In this document: piece by piece, positions 1-5,731 of the stretch
Layout of the letters: each line of letters starts with the position of its first letter
How positions within the stretch are numbered: position 1 is the stretch's first letter
Assembly: GCA_038198775.1 (NCBI GenBank)
Contig: JBBPZV010000024.1
Span: forward strand, 1 to 7,362
From: JACCYJ01 sp038198775
GTDB lineage: Bacteria; Actinomycetota; Actinomycetes; Propionibacteriales; Nocardioidaceae
Direction: 5' to 3'
Length of the DNA stretch: 7,362 nt
Translations under genes and position numbers: made by a program
The notes under the pieces: model-generated
The model's database searches: none
What the model was told of the DNA's origin: nothing
The model's input: only the letters and a program-made list of their open reading frames with translations

Positions 1-270
1 CTCACCGCCACCGACCACGCCCGCGACGCCGTGTCCTACCTGATCTGGCATCCCGAGCTGCCCGCCGCCGTGAAGCCGGCGTACGGCGTGCTGGTGACGG
101 CCGCCATCGCGCTGATGCCGGGGTGGACCCGGCGTCCCCTGCGGCTGCCGGCAGTGCCGCTGCCGCCGCTGGCCGTACGCGGGCTGGGCCATGCCGCCAC
201 GCGCACGATCCGCTGGGCGATGCGGCCGGCCGACGTGTCGGTCAGCTCGCCGACGCCCCACCCGGCCTGA
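1..270 (+). CDS. Oxygenase MpaB family protein (DUF2236), C-terminal part
   Basis: The window opens inside this gene, in frame from base 1, and it ends at TGA 268-270; 89 C-terminal residues are visible. The pattern of a short helix (SYLIWHPELPAAVKPAYG), a hydrophobic stretch ending in ALMPGWTRRPLRLP, and a closing RGLGHAATRTIRWAM is the usual tail of DUF2236/MpaB-type proteins. Members of this family are predicted haem-binding oxygenases related to MpaB and rubber-degrading latex-clearing protein; the catalytic core and haem-binding residues would lie upstream, outside the window. The GTG at 31 is internal, not a start. The stop lies one base before the GTG proposed as start of the HD-domain gene, so the two are probably one transcript. 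The family call rests on the tail alone; substrate is unknown. Confidence 0.75.
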   Translation, partial: LTATDHARDAVSYLIWHPELPAAVKPAYGVLVTAAIALMPGWTRRPLRLPAVPLPPLAVRGLGHAATRTIRWAMRPADVSVSSPTPHPA

Positions 271-271
271 G

Positions 272-853
272 GTGGGCCTCGTCGGACGCTGGCCGTTGGG
301 GTCGGGGTACGACGTGCGCGACGCCCTGCTGGCGGCCTACGCCGACCCGGGTCGGGGATACCACGACACCCTGCACCTGACGGAGGTGCTCGACCGGCTC
401 GACGACCTCGATGTCTCCACCCCGGCGGTCCTCCTGGCGGCCTGGTTCCACGACGGGGTGTACGACGGGCGACCGGGCGCCGAGGAACGCTCAGCGGCGT
501 GGGCGCTGACCACCCTGGACCTCCTCGTCCCGGCACCGACCGCCGCCGAGGTGGCGCGTCTGGTACGCCTGACCGAGGCCCACGACCCGGATCCGTCCGA
601 TGACGCCGGAGCCGCGCTGTGCGACGCGGACCTGGCGATCCTGGCCGCCCCGGCCGAGCGCTACGACAGGTATGTGGCCGGCGTCCGCCAGGACTACGCC
701 CACGTGTCCGACGCCGACTTCGCCGCCGGGCGTGCCGCCGTGCTGCGCGACCTGGCAGGGCGGGAGTCGCTGTTCCACACGGCGTACGGGCGGGCTCGGT
801 GGGATGCGCCGGCCCGCGCCAACCTGGCACGGGAGCTCGCGGCGTACGCCTGA
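272..853 (+). CDS. HD-domain metal-dependent phosphohydrolase (COG4339-like)
   Basis: Predicted 193-residue soluble protein of the HD superfamily, likely a metal-dependent phosphohydrolase of unknown substrate. Visible motifs: RGYHDTLHLTEVLDRL (residues 28-43), whose H31 and H35 are candidate metal ligands; AWFHDGVYDG (57-66) with the defining H60-D61 pair; EERSA (71-75); and LCDADLAILA (116-125), the late aspartate motif. The C-terminal YVAGVRQDYAHV...F..GRAAVLRDL...LFHT block is also typical of this small family, and length is normal. I chose GTG 272, one base after the MpaB stop, because the family usually begins with a short helix containing RWPL. No good ribosome site precedes it, so translation is probably coupled to the upstream gene. 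GTG 314 is an alternative; ATG 191 would overlap the upstream gene by 80 bases with non-family sequence and was rejected. The stop codon lies inside a hairpin. Confidence 0.85.
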   Translation: MGLVGRWPLGSGYDVRDALLAAYADPGRGYHDTLHLTEVLDRLDDLDVSTPAVLLAAWFHDGVYDGRPGAEERSAAWALTTLDLLVPAPTAAEVARLVRLTEAHDPDPSDDAGAALCDADLAILAAPAERYDRYVAGVRQDYAHVSDADFAAGRAAVLRDLAGRESLFHTAYGRARWDAPARANLARELAAYA

Positions 854-883
854 GGGGCGGTGCTGCTGCGGCGCCACCCCTCA
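851..883 (+). terminator. GC-rich hairpin at the end of the HD-domain gene
   Basis: TGAGGGG (851-857) pairs with CCCCTCA (877-883), then after one C/A mismatch GGTGC (859-863) pairs with GCGCC (871-875, one G-T wobble), leaving a 7-base loop. The first three bases are the stop codon of the HD gene. No T-run follows, so this is a terminator-like hairpin of the kind common in actinobacteria rather than a textbook intrinsic terminator. Its position between convergent genes supports a transcript-end role. Confidence 0.5.
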
Positions 884-971
884 GGTTCATCATGTTGAGT
901 GGCTCAACCGGCACGCAGCACGGCGAATTCACCCTGCTGAGACGAGGTTCACCCGCTCAACGTGATGAACC
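884..971. repeat. 88-bp element bounded by 19-bp imperfect inverted repeats
   Basis: The left arm (GGTTCATCATGTTGAGTGG, 884-902) and the reverse complement of the right arm 953-971 (GGTTCATCACGTTGAGCGG) match at 17 of 19 positions. Inside are smaller inverted repeats: GTTGAG/CTCAAC (894-899/903-908), CAGCA/TGCTG (916-920/935-939) and GGTTCA/TGAACC (946-951/966-971). No ORF with coding character fits inside and no clear target-site duplication flanks it. It could be a miniature inverted-repeat element, a remnant of an insertion sequence end, or a structured RNA/termination region between convergent genes. The repeats are read directly; the mobile origin is inference. Confidence 0.5.
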
Positions 972-1009
972 CGGAAAAGCCGGGGCAGGGGCGGCGCGGC
1001 ACTGCGACC

Positions 1010-1414
1010 TCACACATACAGGCAGAACGGATGCCCGGCGGGATCGAGCAGCACCCGCACGTCGTCCTGCGGCTGATGCTCGGGCAGCGAAGCACCCAGC
1101 TCGAGCGCGTGCACGACGGCAGCGGCGAGATCGACGACCTCGAAATCGAGGTGCAGCATCATCTGTTGCGCACCGTCGGGCGCCGGCCAGACCGGCCGGA
1201 GGTACGTCGGGTTGGTCTGCACCGCCAGGTAGGCCACGCCCTCACCGAAGTCGAGTGAGCCGCCGTCGTCGTCGACCTTCCAGATCGGCTTGTCCAGCAG
1301 CTGGGAGTAGAACCGCAGGAGCGCCGGCCCATCGGGCGCGTCAAGCACCACGCCCCACCAGTCGCTGCGCGACCAGCGGTCGGTCTCGGGTCCGAAGTCT
1401 GGCCGTCCGCGCAT
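1010..1414 (-). CDS. VOC family (glyoxalase-like) protein
   Basis: A 134-residue single-unit VOC protein with the paired beta-alpha-beta-beta-beta layout. The first module starts at SDWWGVVLDAPDGPALLRFYSQLLDK (17-42) and the second at MMLHLDFEVVDLAAAVVHALELGA (85-108); it closes with LLDPAGHPFCLYV (122-134), the usual C-terminus of small actinobacterial glyoxalase-like proteins. Classical glyoxalase I or dioxygenase metal ligands are mostly absent: strand 1 has V where His is usual, and the last strand lacks the Glu, leaving H88 as the only obvious candidate. A metal-dependent enzyme activity is therefore not assured, and binding or resistance roles are possible. ATG 1414 is supported by a strong GAGGAGG (1419-1425), 4 bases upstream. 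The DUF4031 stop lies 9 bases upstream, so the two form an operon. Confidence 0.85.
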   Translation of the reverse strand: MRGRPDFGPETDRWSRSDWWGVVLDAPDGPALLRFYSQLLDKPIWKVDDDGGSLDFGEGVAYLAVQTNPTYLRPVWPAPDGAQQMMLHLDFEVVDLAAAVVHALELGASLPEHQPQDDVRVLLDPAGHPFCLYV

Positions 1415-1418
1415 CGGG

Positions 1419-1425
1419 CCTCCTC
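1419..1425 (-). promoter_or_regulatory. Ribosome binding site of the VOC gene, overlapping the DUF4031 stop
   Basis: GAGGAGG on the minus strand, 4 bases before ATG 1414. Its first two bases are the last two of the TGA stop (1424-1426) of the upstream DUF4031 gene, which ties translation of the two genes together. Confidence 0.75.
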
Positions 1426-1684
1426 AAGCAGAGTGCTTGCGTCGCCGCAGCCCGGCCAGCACCAGCCGCGCCACGATCTCGCGTGAGGCGACCGGCGCGG
1501 CCCCCGCGGCGACCACGTCGTCGTACCACTGCGACGGTACGTCGTAGTGGTCCCGGTCGAAACCCCGCTCGGAGAGGCCGAGGTCGCGGGCGAAGGCATG
1601 CAGCTCCTCATACGACGTGTCGCTGACCAGGTGCGACCAGAGCCGCCCGTGCCCGGAGGCGTTCGGCGGGTCGATCAGGATCAT
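1424..1684 (-). CDS. DUF4031 domain-containing protein
   Basis: An 86-residue protein that matches DUF4031 over its whole length. It starts MILIDPPNASGHGRLWSHLV, continues SDTSYEELHAFARDLGLSERGFDRDHYDVP, and ends in a helix with a basic tail (LAGLRRRKHSA). The conserved polar residues (D5, H12, H18, D22, H46, D48) look like a possible active or metal site, but no function is established for the family as far as I know. The start is ATG 1684 because family members begin with the M-I-L-I-D strand; the frame is open a further 47 codons upstream to 1825, but that part is a Pro/Ser-rich shadow of the next gene. Ribosome site is weak. It precedes the VOC gene by 9 bases and follows the small membrane protein gene by 61. 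Confidence 0.85.
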   Translation of the reverse strand: MILIDPPNASGHGRLWSHLVSDTSYEELHAFARDLGLSERGFDRDHYDVPSQWYDDVVAAGAAPVASREIVARLVLAGLRRRKHSA

Positions 1685-1745
1685 CCGGTTCGGGGCAGCC
1701 GTCGAGGCCGAGGGTTGCCGAGCGCAGTGTCGCCCCGATGTGGCC

Positions 1746-2225
1746 TCACGAGGCGGACCCGTCGAAGGCGTCGAGGGTGGCGGCCGCCGCGACGGCATAG
1801 GCGAGATGGGGAAGAACGTCGGCAACCCAGTCGGAATAGCGCCACGTGCGGGGATCGGTCACTCCCAGCGCGGTCATCGGACCGTTGCCGGCCAGCATCG
1901 CCAGTACCCAGGCCGTCGCCACGGTCCCCGCGGGGCCGCGGGGACCGCCGACGGCCCGCAATCCCCCGAGCGCCATGCCCGCGGAGACGCCCGAGGCGAT
2001 ACCGAGCAGCGAACCCAGCGCGTTCGAGCGATGGTCACGCTGTTCGGGTTCCCCGGGAATCGAGACCCCGAGCCCACCCGCTGCCTGCTCGACGACCTGC
2101 TGGGGCGTCTGGCTGGCGGGCCGGCCCCGCAGCGTCATGTCGAGGAAGGTAGCGGCGTTGAGGGCGGTGGTTCCGGCGGCCCCGGCGACCGCACCGCGGA
2201 GCAGTGCTCTGGTAATGGATGCCAT
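1746..2225 (-). CDS. Small hypothetical membrane protein, about four helices
   Basis: A 159-residue protein, not assigned to a named family. Four hydrophobic, Ala/Gly-rich segments are visible: about residues 8-28 (LLRGAVAGAAGTTALNAATF), 69-90 (ALGSLLGIASGVSAGMALGG), 100-121 (GTVATAWVLAMLAGNGPMTA) and 137-153 (LPHLAYAVAAAATLDAF). A hydrophilic loop lies between the first two (RPASQTPQQVVEQAAGGLG). The WRYSDWVADVLPHLAYA segment near the C-terminus is a pattern I have seen in uncharacterised actinobacterial membrane proteins. ATG 2225 is the only sensible start; its ribosome site is weak (AGG about 12 bases upstream). It lies 42 bases downstream of the permease gene on the same strand, so read-through from the transport operon is possible, but nothing ties its function to transport. 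Confidence 0.7.
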   Translation of the reverse strand: MASITRALLRGAVAGAAGTTALNAATFLDMTLRGRPASQTPQQVVEQAAGGLGVSIPGEPEQRDHRSNALGSLLGIASGVSAGMALGGLRAVGGPRGPAGTVATAWVLAMLAGNGPMTALGVTDPRTWRYSDWVADVLPHLAYAVAAAATLDAFDGSAS

Positions 2226-2246
2226 CTGCTCACGCTACCTGCTCCC

Positions 2247-2259
2247 GGCCGTGTCGGCC
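2247..2259 (-). terminator. Short GC hairpin after the permease gene
   Basis: GGCCG (2247-2251) and CGGCC (2255-2259) form a 5-bp stem with a 3-base loop in the 42-base gap between the permease stop and the start of the small membrane protein. There is no T-run and the stem is short, so at most it is a weak end for the transport operon. Confidence 0.25.
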
Positions 2260-2267
2260 TTGAGGAT

Positions 2268-4007
2268 TCAAGCGCGGAGAGCCAGCCGGATACGGCGGCT
2301 CAGGAACTCCGCGGCCACGCTGACTGCGAGCGATGCCAGCAGCAGCGTGCTGACGACCGGATAGCGGAACGCGGACAGGTTCTCGGTGAACAGGCGGCCG
2401 AGTCCGGCAGCTCCCACGACGCCGACCACTGCTGTCTCGCGTACGCAGATCTCGAACCTGTAGAGGGTGTAGGTGACCAGCTGGTGGGCTGAAGGCGGGA
2501 CGGACGCCGCGATGGTGGCGAGGCTCCTGGGTACGCCGGCTCGGCGCAGCGCGTCGCGCGGCTGGTGGTCGATGCTCTCCCAGGCCTCGGCGGCGAGCCG
2601 GCCGAGGATTCCGCCGGTGTAGAGGCCCAGCGCGAGGGCACCGGGCAGCACACCGGGAAACAGGGCCAGCAGCGCGAGCACAGCCCACACCGTCGGCGGC
2701 ACGGAGCGCAGGACGAGCAACACCAACCGCGTGCCCCACCACATTCCAGAGCGCAGCACCCGGGCCGGCAGACGCGAGGAGTCGGCATGGCCGCGACGGC
2801 CGACGGCCCATGGGCCGACCAGTACCGTGACCACGACAGCGACAGTCATGGCGAGCACGGCCATCGCCACCGTGTCGAGGACGCTGCCCATGAGCGGCGG
2901 CCACCCGCCCGTCGGCAGCTGTGGGGGCCACAGCTCCTCGGCCAGTCGGCCGGTCAGGTCACGGGTACGGGCCGAGAACAAGCCGGTCGGCGAGACGCCC
3001 GAAGCCAGCCACGCCGCCACCAGCGCGGGTGGCACAAGCACCAGGGTGACTCGAGTCCAACGCGAGCCCGGGTCGCGCCGCGAGCCCGGGTTCTCGCGCC
3101 TCTCGACCGACCACTCCGAGCAGCTCACGACGTCCAGCTTTGCGCGCAGGCGACTGCTCCACAGATCGACGACGGCAGAAAGCAGCAGTACGGCGCCGAT
3201 GAGAGTCCACACCTCCCCCCAATTGCGCGACTGGAGGCTGACCACAAGCTCCGCTCCCAGGCCACCGACGCCGACGACGCCGAGCAACACCGTCGAGCGG
3301 ATCGCGCACTCGAGACGGTAGAAGGAGTACGACAGGAGCAACGGCGCGGCTCCTGGGAAGAGGCCGTAGACCAGCGCGGGAACCGGGCGGGACCCGGCGC
3401 GTCGCAGTGCAACGAGAGGCCCGGGTGGCACGCCGTCGAAGGTCTGTCCGAAGACCTGGGCCGTCTGGGCTCCGAAGGGCAGCGCCAGCGCCAGCACGGC
3501 GACGAGCGAGTCGAGCCCCAGCACGCCCACGAGCAGCAGCGCCCAGATCAACTCGTGCACCGAACGGATTCCTACCAGGACACCGCGCAGCAGCAACCGC
3601 AGCGCCCGCACGGGCGCGCTCGGGGTGTGGCCCCAGGCGACGTCGCTCAGCGCCAGTCCGCCGAGGAGGCCAAGGAGAAGAGCGCCTGCGGCGCCCAGCA
3701 CGGCGTACGCAACGGTGACCAGGGTGTCGTGCGCGACGACGGCGAGGAAATCGGGGGACAGCGCCGGGTGCAGTGTGGTGGCGAGCAGGTCGCCCAGGAG
3801 GGCCAGTCCGCCGTGGTTGACCAGGTCGGAGCCGGGCGGGAAGGCGCGGAGGGTGGCCCACCCGACGGCTAGGACGATGGCCAGCACGCCCACGAGCCGG
3901 CGCAGAAGCACGATGCGCCGGGAGCTGATCGGCGGCCGGCCACCGGGGCCCGCGAGAAGCGCAACCGGCTCGGGCGCGACCGGATCTGGCGTGAGGAGGT
4001 CGGTCAT
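2268..4007 (-). CDS. ABC transporter permease, two PhnE-type domains in one chain
   Basis: A 579-residue inner-membrane protein, about twice the length of a normal PhnE permease. A cytoplasmic Pro-rich N-terminus (1-30) is followed by permease unit 1 (about 33-295), a charged linker (about 296-328) and permease unit 2 (about 329-579). Each unit carries the ATPase-docking loop of importer permeases: QTFDGVPPGPLVALRRAG (178-195) and EAWESIDHQPRDALRRAG (474-491). Each also has the PhnE-type signature after it: RLECAIRSTVLLGVVGVGGLG (231-251) and RFEICVRETAVVGVVGAAGLG (517-537). The fused chain can supply both membrane subunits of the importer by itself. ATG 4007 is 6 bases after the ATPase stop. 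The gene is last in the transport operon. Known relatives import phosphonate, phosphite or similar oxyanions; the substrate here is inferred only from the family. The linker holds a short tandem duplication. Confidence 0.9.
   Translation of the reverse strand: MTDLLTPDPVAPEPVALLAGPGGRPPISSRRIVLLRRLVGVLAIVLAVGWATLRAFPPGSDLVNHGGLALLGDLLATTLHPALSPDFLAVVAHDTLVTVAYAVLGAAGALLLGLLGGLALSDVAWGHTPSAPVRALRLLLRGVLVGIRSVHELIWALLLVGVLGLDSLVAVLALALPFGAQTAQVFGQTFDGVPPGPLVALRRAGSRPVPALVYGLFPGAAPLLLSYSFYRLECAIRSTVLLGVVGVGGLGAELVVSLQSRNWGEVWTLIGAVLLLSAVVDLWSSRLRAKLDVVSCSEWSVERRENPGSRRDPGSRWTRVTLVLVPPALVAAWLASGVSPTGLFSARTRDLTGRLAEELWPPQLPTGGWPPLMGSVLDTVAMAVLAMTVAVVVTVLVGPWAVGRRGHADSSRLPARVLRSGMWWGTRLVLLVLRSVPPTVWAVLALLALFPGVLPGALALGLYTGGILGRLAAEAWESIDHQPRDALRRAGVPRSLATIAASVPPSAHQLVTYTLYRFEICVRETAVVGVVGAAGLGRLFTENLSAFRYPVVSTLLLASLAVSVAAEFLSRRIRLALRA
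3061..3091. repeat. Tandem 13-base repeat, 18-base period, in the permease linker
   Basis: CGCGAGCCCGGGT occurs at 3061-3073 and again at 3079-3091, exactly 18 bases (six codons) apart. In the permease it encodes the doubled hexapeptide ENPGSR-RDPGSR in the hydrophilic linker between the two membrane units (residues 315-326), so the duplication keeps the frame and lengthens only the linker. Confidence 0.8.
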
Positions 4008-4013
4008 CGTCGC

Positions 4014-4772
4014 TCAGGCAAGGGTGTAGAGGTCGTCGAGCAGATGGGGCGTCAGGTCGTCGGTGTGAACGTCGAAGACGACGCTACCTGCGCGCAGGCC
4101 CACTGCTCGGGTGAAGTGGTTGCGCGCGAGACTGGGTTGGTGCAGGCTCGCGACCAGCGTGGGGCGGGGTGCGTGCGGGGTGGCGGGCTGGCGCAGGAGG
4201 CGGAGAACCTCGTCGGCGCGTGTGGGGTCGAGGCTCGACACGGGCTCGTCGGCGAGCACCAGGTCCGGCGCCTGCACCAGCATCCGAGCGATCGCGACCC
4301 GCTGTCGTTCGCCACCGGAGAGCCGCTCGGTACGTTCGTGCAGAGCCCATTCCATTCCGACCCGGCGCAGGGCCTGGCGCGAGGTTTCGTCCGGACGTGC
4401 CCAGGCCAACGCGAGGAGGCCACGGGCGGTTCCCCACGAGCCGAGCCGGCCGGCGTTGACATTGTGCAGCACCCGCACCTGCTCGATCAGGTCGAGCCGT
4501 TGGCTGACGGTACCGACACGCCGCTGGAGCCGGCGGAGCTCGGCGACCGACGCGGTCGCGAGATCCTTGCCGAACACCTCTACGACGCCCTCGGTCGGTC
4601 GGTCGGACCCATTGAGCAGGGCGAGCAGCGTGCTCTTGCCGGCCCCGCTGGCGCCGAGCACAGCAACGCGCTCTCCGGGGTAGAAGGTGAGGTCGACACC
4701 GCTGAGCGCGAGGTGTTTGCCGAAGCGACGACCTGCCCCGCGCAGGCGGATCACGGGGGAGGGACCGGTCAC
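4014..4772 (-). CDS. PhnC-like ABC transporter ATP-binding protein
   Basis: A 252-residue cytoplasmic ATPase that energises the importer. Motifs in order: Walker A GASGAGKST (40-48), Q-loop Q91 in TVSQRLDLI, signature LSGGERQ (161-167), Walker B LVLADEP (181-187) with catalytic E186, D-loop SSLD (189-192) and switch H211 in ASLHQPSLA. The C-terminal TRAVGLRAGSVVFDVHTDDL segment is a PhnC-type ending, and the stretch after the Q-loop (VLHNVNAGRLG) is also PhnC-like. All catalytic residues are present. The start is GTG 4772, whose GTGA overlaps the stop of the substrate-binding protein gene by four bases, indicating translational coupling; the frame stays open upstream to 5408 but that part is antiframe to the binding protein. 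The fused permease begins 6 bases after its stop. Confidence 0.92.
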   Translation of the reverse strand: MTGPSPVIRLRGAGRRFGKHLALSGVDLTFYPGERVAVLGASGAGKSTLLALLNGSDRPTEGVVEVFGKDLATASVAELRRLQRRVGTVSQRLDLIEQVRVLHNVNAGRLGSWGTARGLLALAWARPDETSRQALRRVGMEWALHERTERLSGGERQRVAIARMLVQAPDLVLADEPVSSLDPTRADEVLRLLRQPATPHAPRPTLVASLHQPSLARNHFTRAVGLRAGSVVFDVHTDDLTPHLLDDLYTLA

Positions 4773-5689
4773 GTCAGCAGACCCTGCTCCTTGGCCACGG
4801 CCTCGATCTTGTCGTAGTTCGAGTTCTTCGTCGGCACGAACGACTGGGCGCCGAAGAGGTCGAGGATCGCCTTGTCGTCCGGGTTGGCGGTGCGCAACCC
4901 GAGGAGAAGGCCCTTGATCTTGTCGGTGGTCCCTGAGCCGAAGACCTTGTCGAGGTCGGGGCGGGCGAGCCAGTGGTAGTCGTGGTAGCCGGGAGTGCGC
5001 CACAGTACGACGGCCTGGGACACGTCGACCTTGCCGGCTTTCACCGTGGCGTCCCACACCTGCTCGTTGACGGCGCCGACCTCGAAACTGCCGGTTGCGA
5101 CGGCCTCGATGGTGGCGTCGTGAGAGCCGGAGAAGGCCGGTGTCCCCTTGAGTGCTGACTCCTTGAGACCTGCCTTGGCCATGAAGTACTGCGGCATCAG
5201 CCGGCCCGAGGTCGACGTATCGCTTCCGAAGGTGAAGGTGTGACCGGCCAGAGCTGTGAGTCCAGAGATGTTGTCGAACTGTGCGATCTTCGCCGACCGG
5301 TTGGCGATGAAGAGACTGTGGAAGTGGGCGTCGATGTCGCGTTGTGCGATCGCCATCGCACCCGGAACCCGGGCACGAGCTTGGACACCGGTCAGCCCCC
5401 CCATCCAAGCCAGGTGGATGTCACCGATCTCGAAGGCGCGCACCACGGCCGTGTAGTCGATGACCGGGCGATAGGCGACCTCGAGCCCGGTCGCCTTCGC
5501 GAACCGCTTCGCTACGAGCGGGTACAACCGGTTGAGCAGCTCCGGATCCTGGTCGGGGATCGCGGAGATCCCCAGGCGGGGGGCCGTGTCGGTCGTGCCT
5601 CCGCAGGCCGTGAGAGTGAGCAGTCCACCGGCCCCGAGCAGGAGAGAACGCCGGTTGATCGGACTGGCGGGTACGAACGTCGTGGTCAC
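4769..5689 (-). CDS. PhnD-family substrate-binding lipoprotein, putative selenate/oxyanion transporter
   Basis: A 306-residue extracytoplasmic binding protein, membrane-anchored. The N-terminus has a twin-arginine motif (NRRSLLLG, 12-19), a hydrophobic core and a lipobox LTAC (26-29) with C29 as lipidation site, so export is probably by Tat. The mature part starts RLGISAIPDQDPELLNRLYPLV, the PhnD-type opening. It then shows the hinge DIHLAWMGGLTGVQAR (90-105), an oxyanion-loop candidate SDTSTSG (156-162), FSGSHDATIEAV (186-197, H190) and GAVNEQVWD (205-213). The mix of AIAQRDIDAHFHSLF, TFTFGSDTSTSGRLMPQYF and WRTPGYHDYHWLARPDL resembles, from memory, the group named 'putative selenate ABC transporter substrate-binding protein' more than E. 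coli PhnD. Ligand is not proven; phosphite or phosphonates are alternatives. GTG 5689 has GGAGGA 3 bases upstream. It lies 42 bases after the DoxD-like gene. Confidence 0.9.
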   Translation of the reverse strand: MTTTFVPASPINRRSLLLGAGGLLTLTACGGTTDTAPRLGISAIPDQDPELLNRLYPLVAKRFAKATGLEVAYRPVIDYTAVVRAFEIGDIHLAWMGGLTGVQARARVPGAMAIAQRDIDAHFHSLFIANRSAKIAQFDNISGLTALAGHTFTFGSDTSTSGRLMPQYFMAKAGLKESALKGTPAFSGSHDATIEAVATGSFEVGAVNEQVWDATVKAGKVDVSQAVVLWRTPGYHDYHWLARPDLDKVFGSGTTDKIKGLLLGLRTANPDDKAILDLFGAQSFVPTKNSNYDKIEAVAKEQGLLT

Positions 5690-5692
5690 GGG

Positions 5693-5698
5693 TCCTCC
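5693..5698 (-). promoter_or_regulatory. Ribosome binding site of the binding-protein gene
   Basis: GGAGGA on the minus strand, 3 bases before GTG 5689. It is the strongest ribosome site in the transport operon, which fits the need for excess binding protein, and it supports the GTG start that yields an intact signal peptide. Confidence 0.7.
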
Positions 5699-5731
5699 GG
5701 TTCGAGGTGGAGAGAATCGATGAGGCGCGGC

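Noticed and set aside
36..932. 298-codon open frame on the minus strand
   Set aside because: Its product is Pro/Arg/Gly-rich without any recognisable fold, and it lies opposite the MpaB and HD genes, which have clear family motifs. Long antisense frames are expected at this GC content.
1741..1756. Possible hairpin GCCT/AGGC around the end of the small membrane protein gene
   Set aside because: Only a 4-5-base stem with a very short loop, within what is expected by chance in this GC-rich DNA.
1685..1825. 47-codon upstream extension of the DUF4031 frame
   Set aside because: Pro/Ser-rich sequence that overlaps the end of the small membrane protein gene; family members start at the MILIDPP strand.
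2565..3872. 435-codon open frame on the plus strand
   Set aside because: It lies wholly opposite the permease gene; the product is Gln/Arg/His-rich low-complexity sequence, as expected of the complement of a membrane-protein gene.
4592..4605. Run of CGGT units (CGGTCGGTCGGTCGG) as a possible microsatellite
   Set aside because: Three and a half units inside the Walker A-proximal coding region (GSDRPTEGV); normal codons of the ATPase and too short to mean much.
4773..5408. Upstream extension of the ATPase frame to an ATG at 5408
   Set aside because: The extra 212 residues are Arg/Gly/His-rich and overlap the well-supported binding-protein gene in another frame; the GTG at 4772 gives a full-length normal ATPase.
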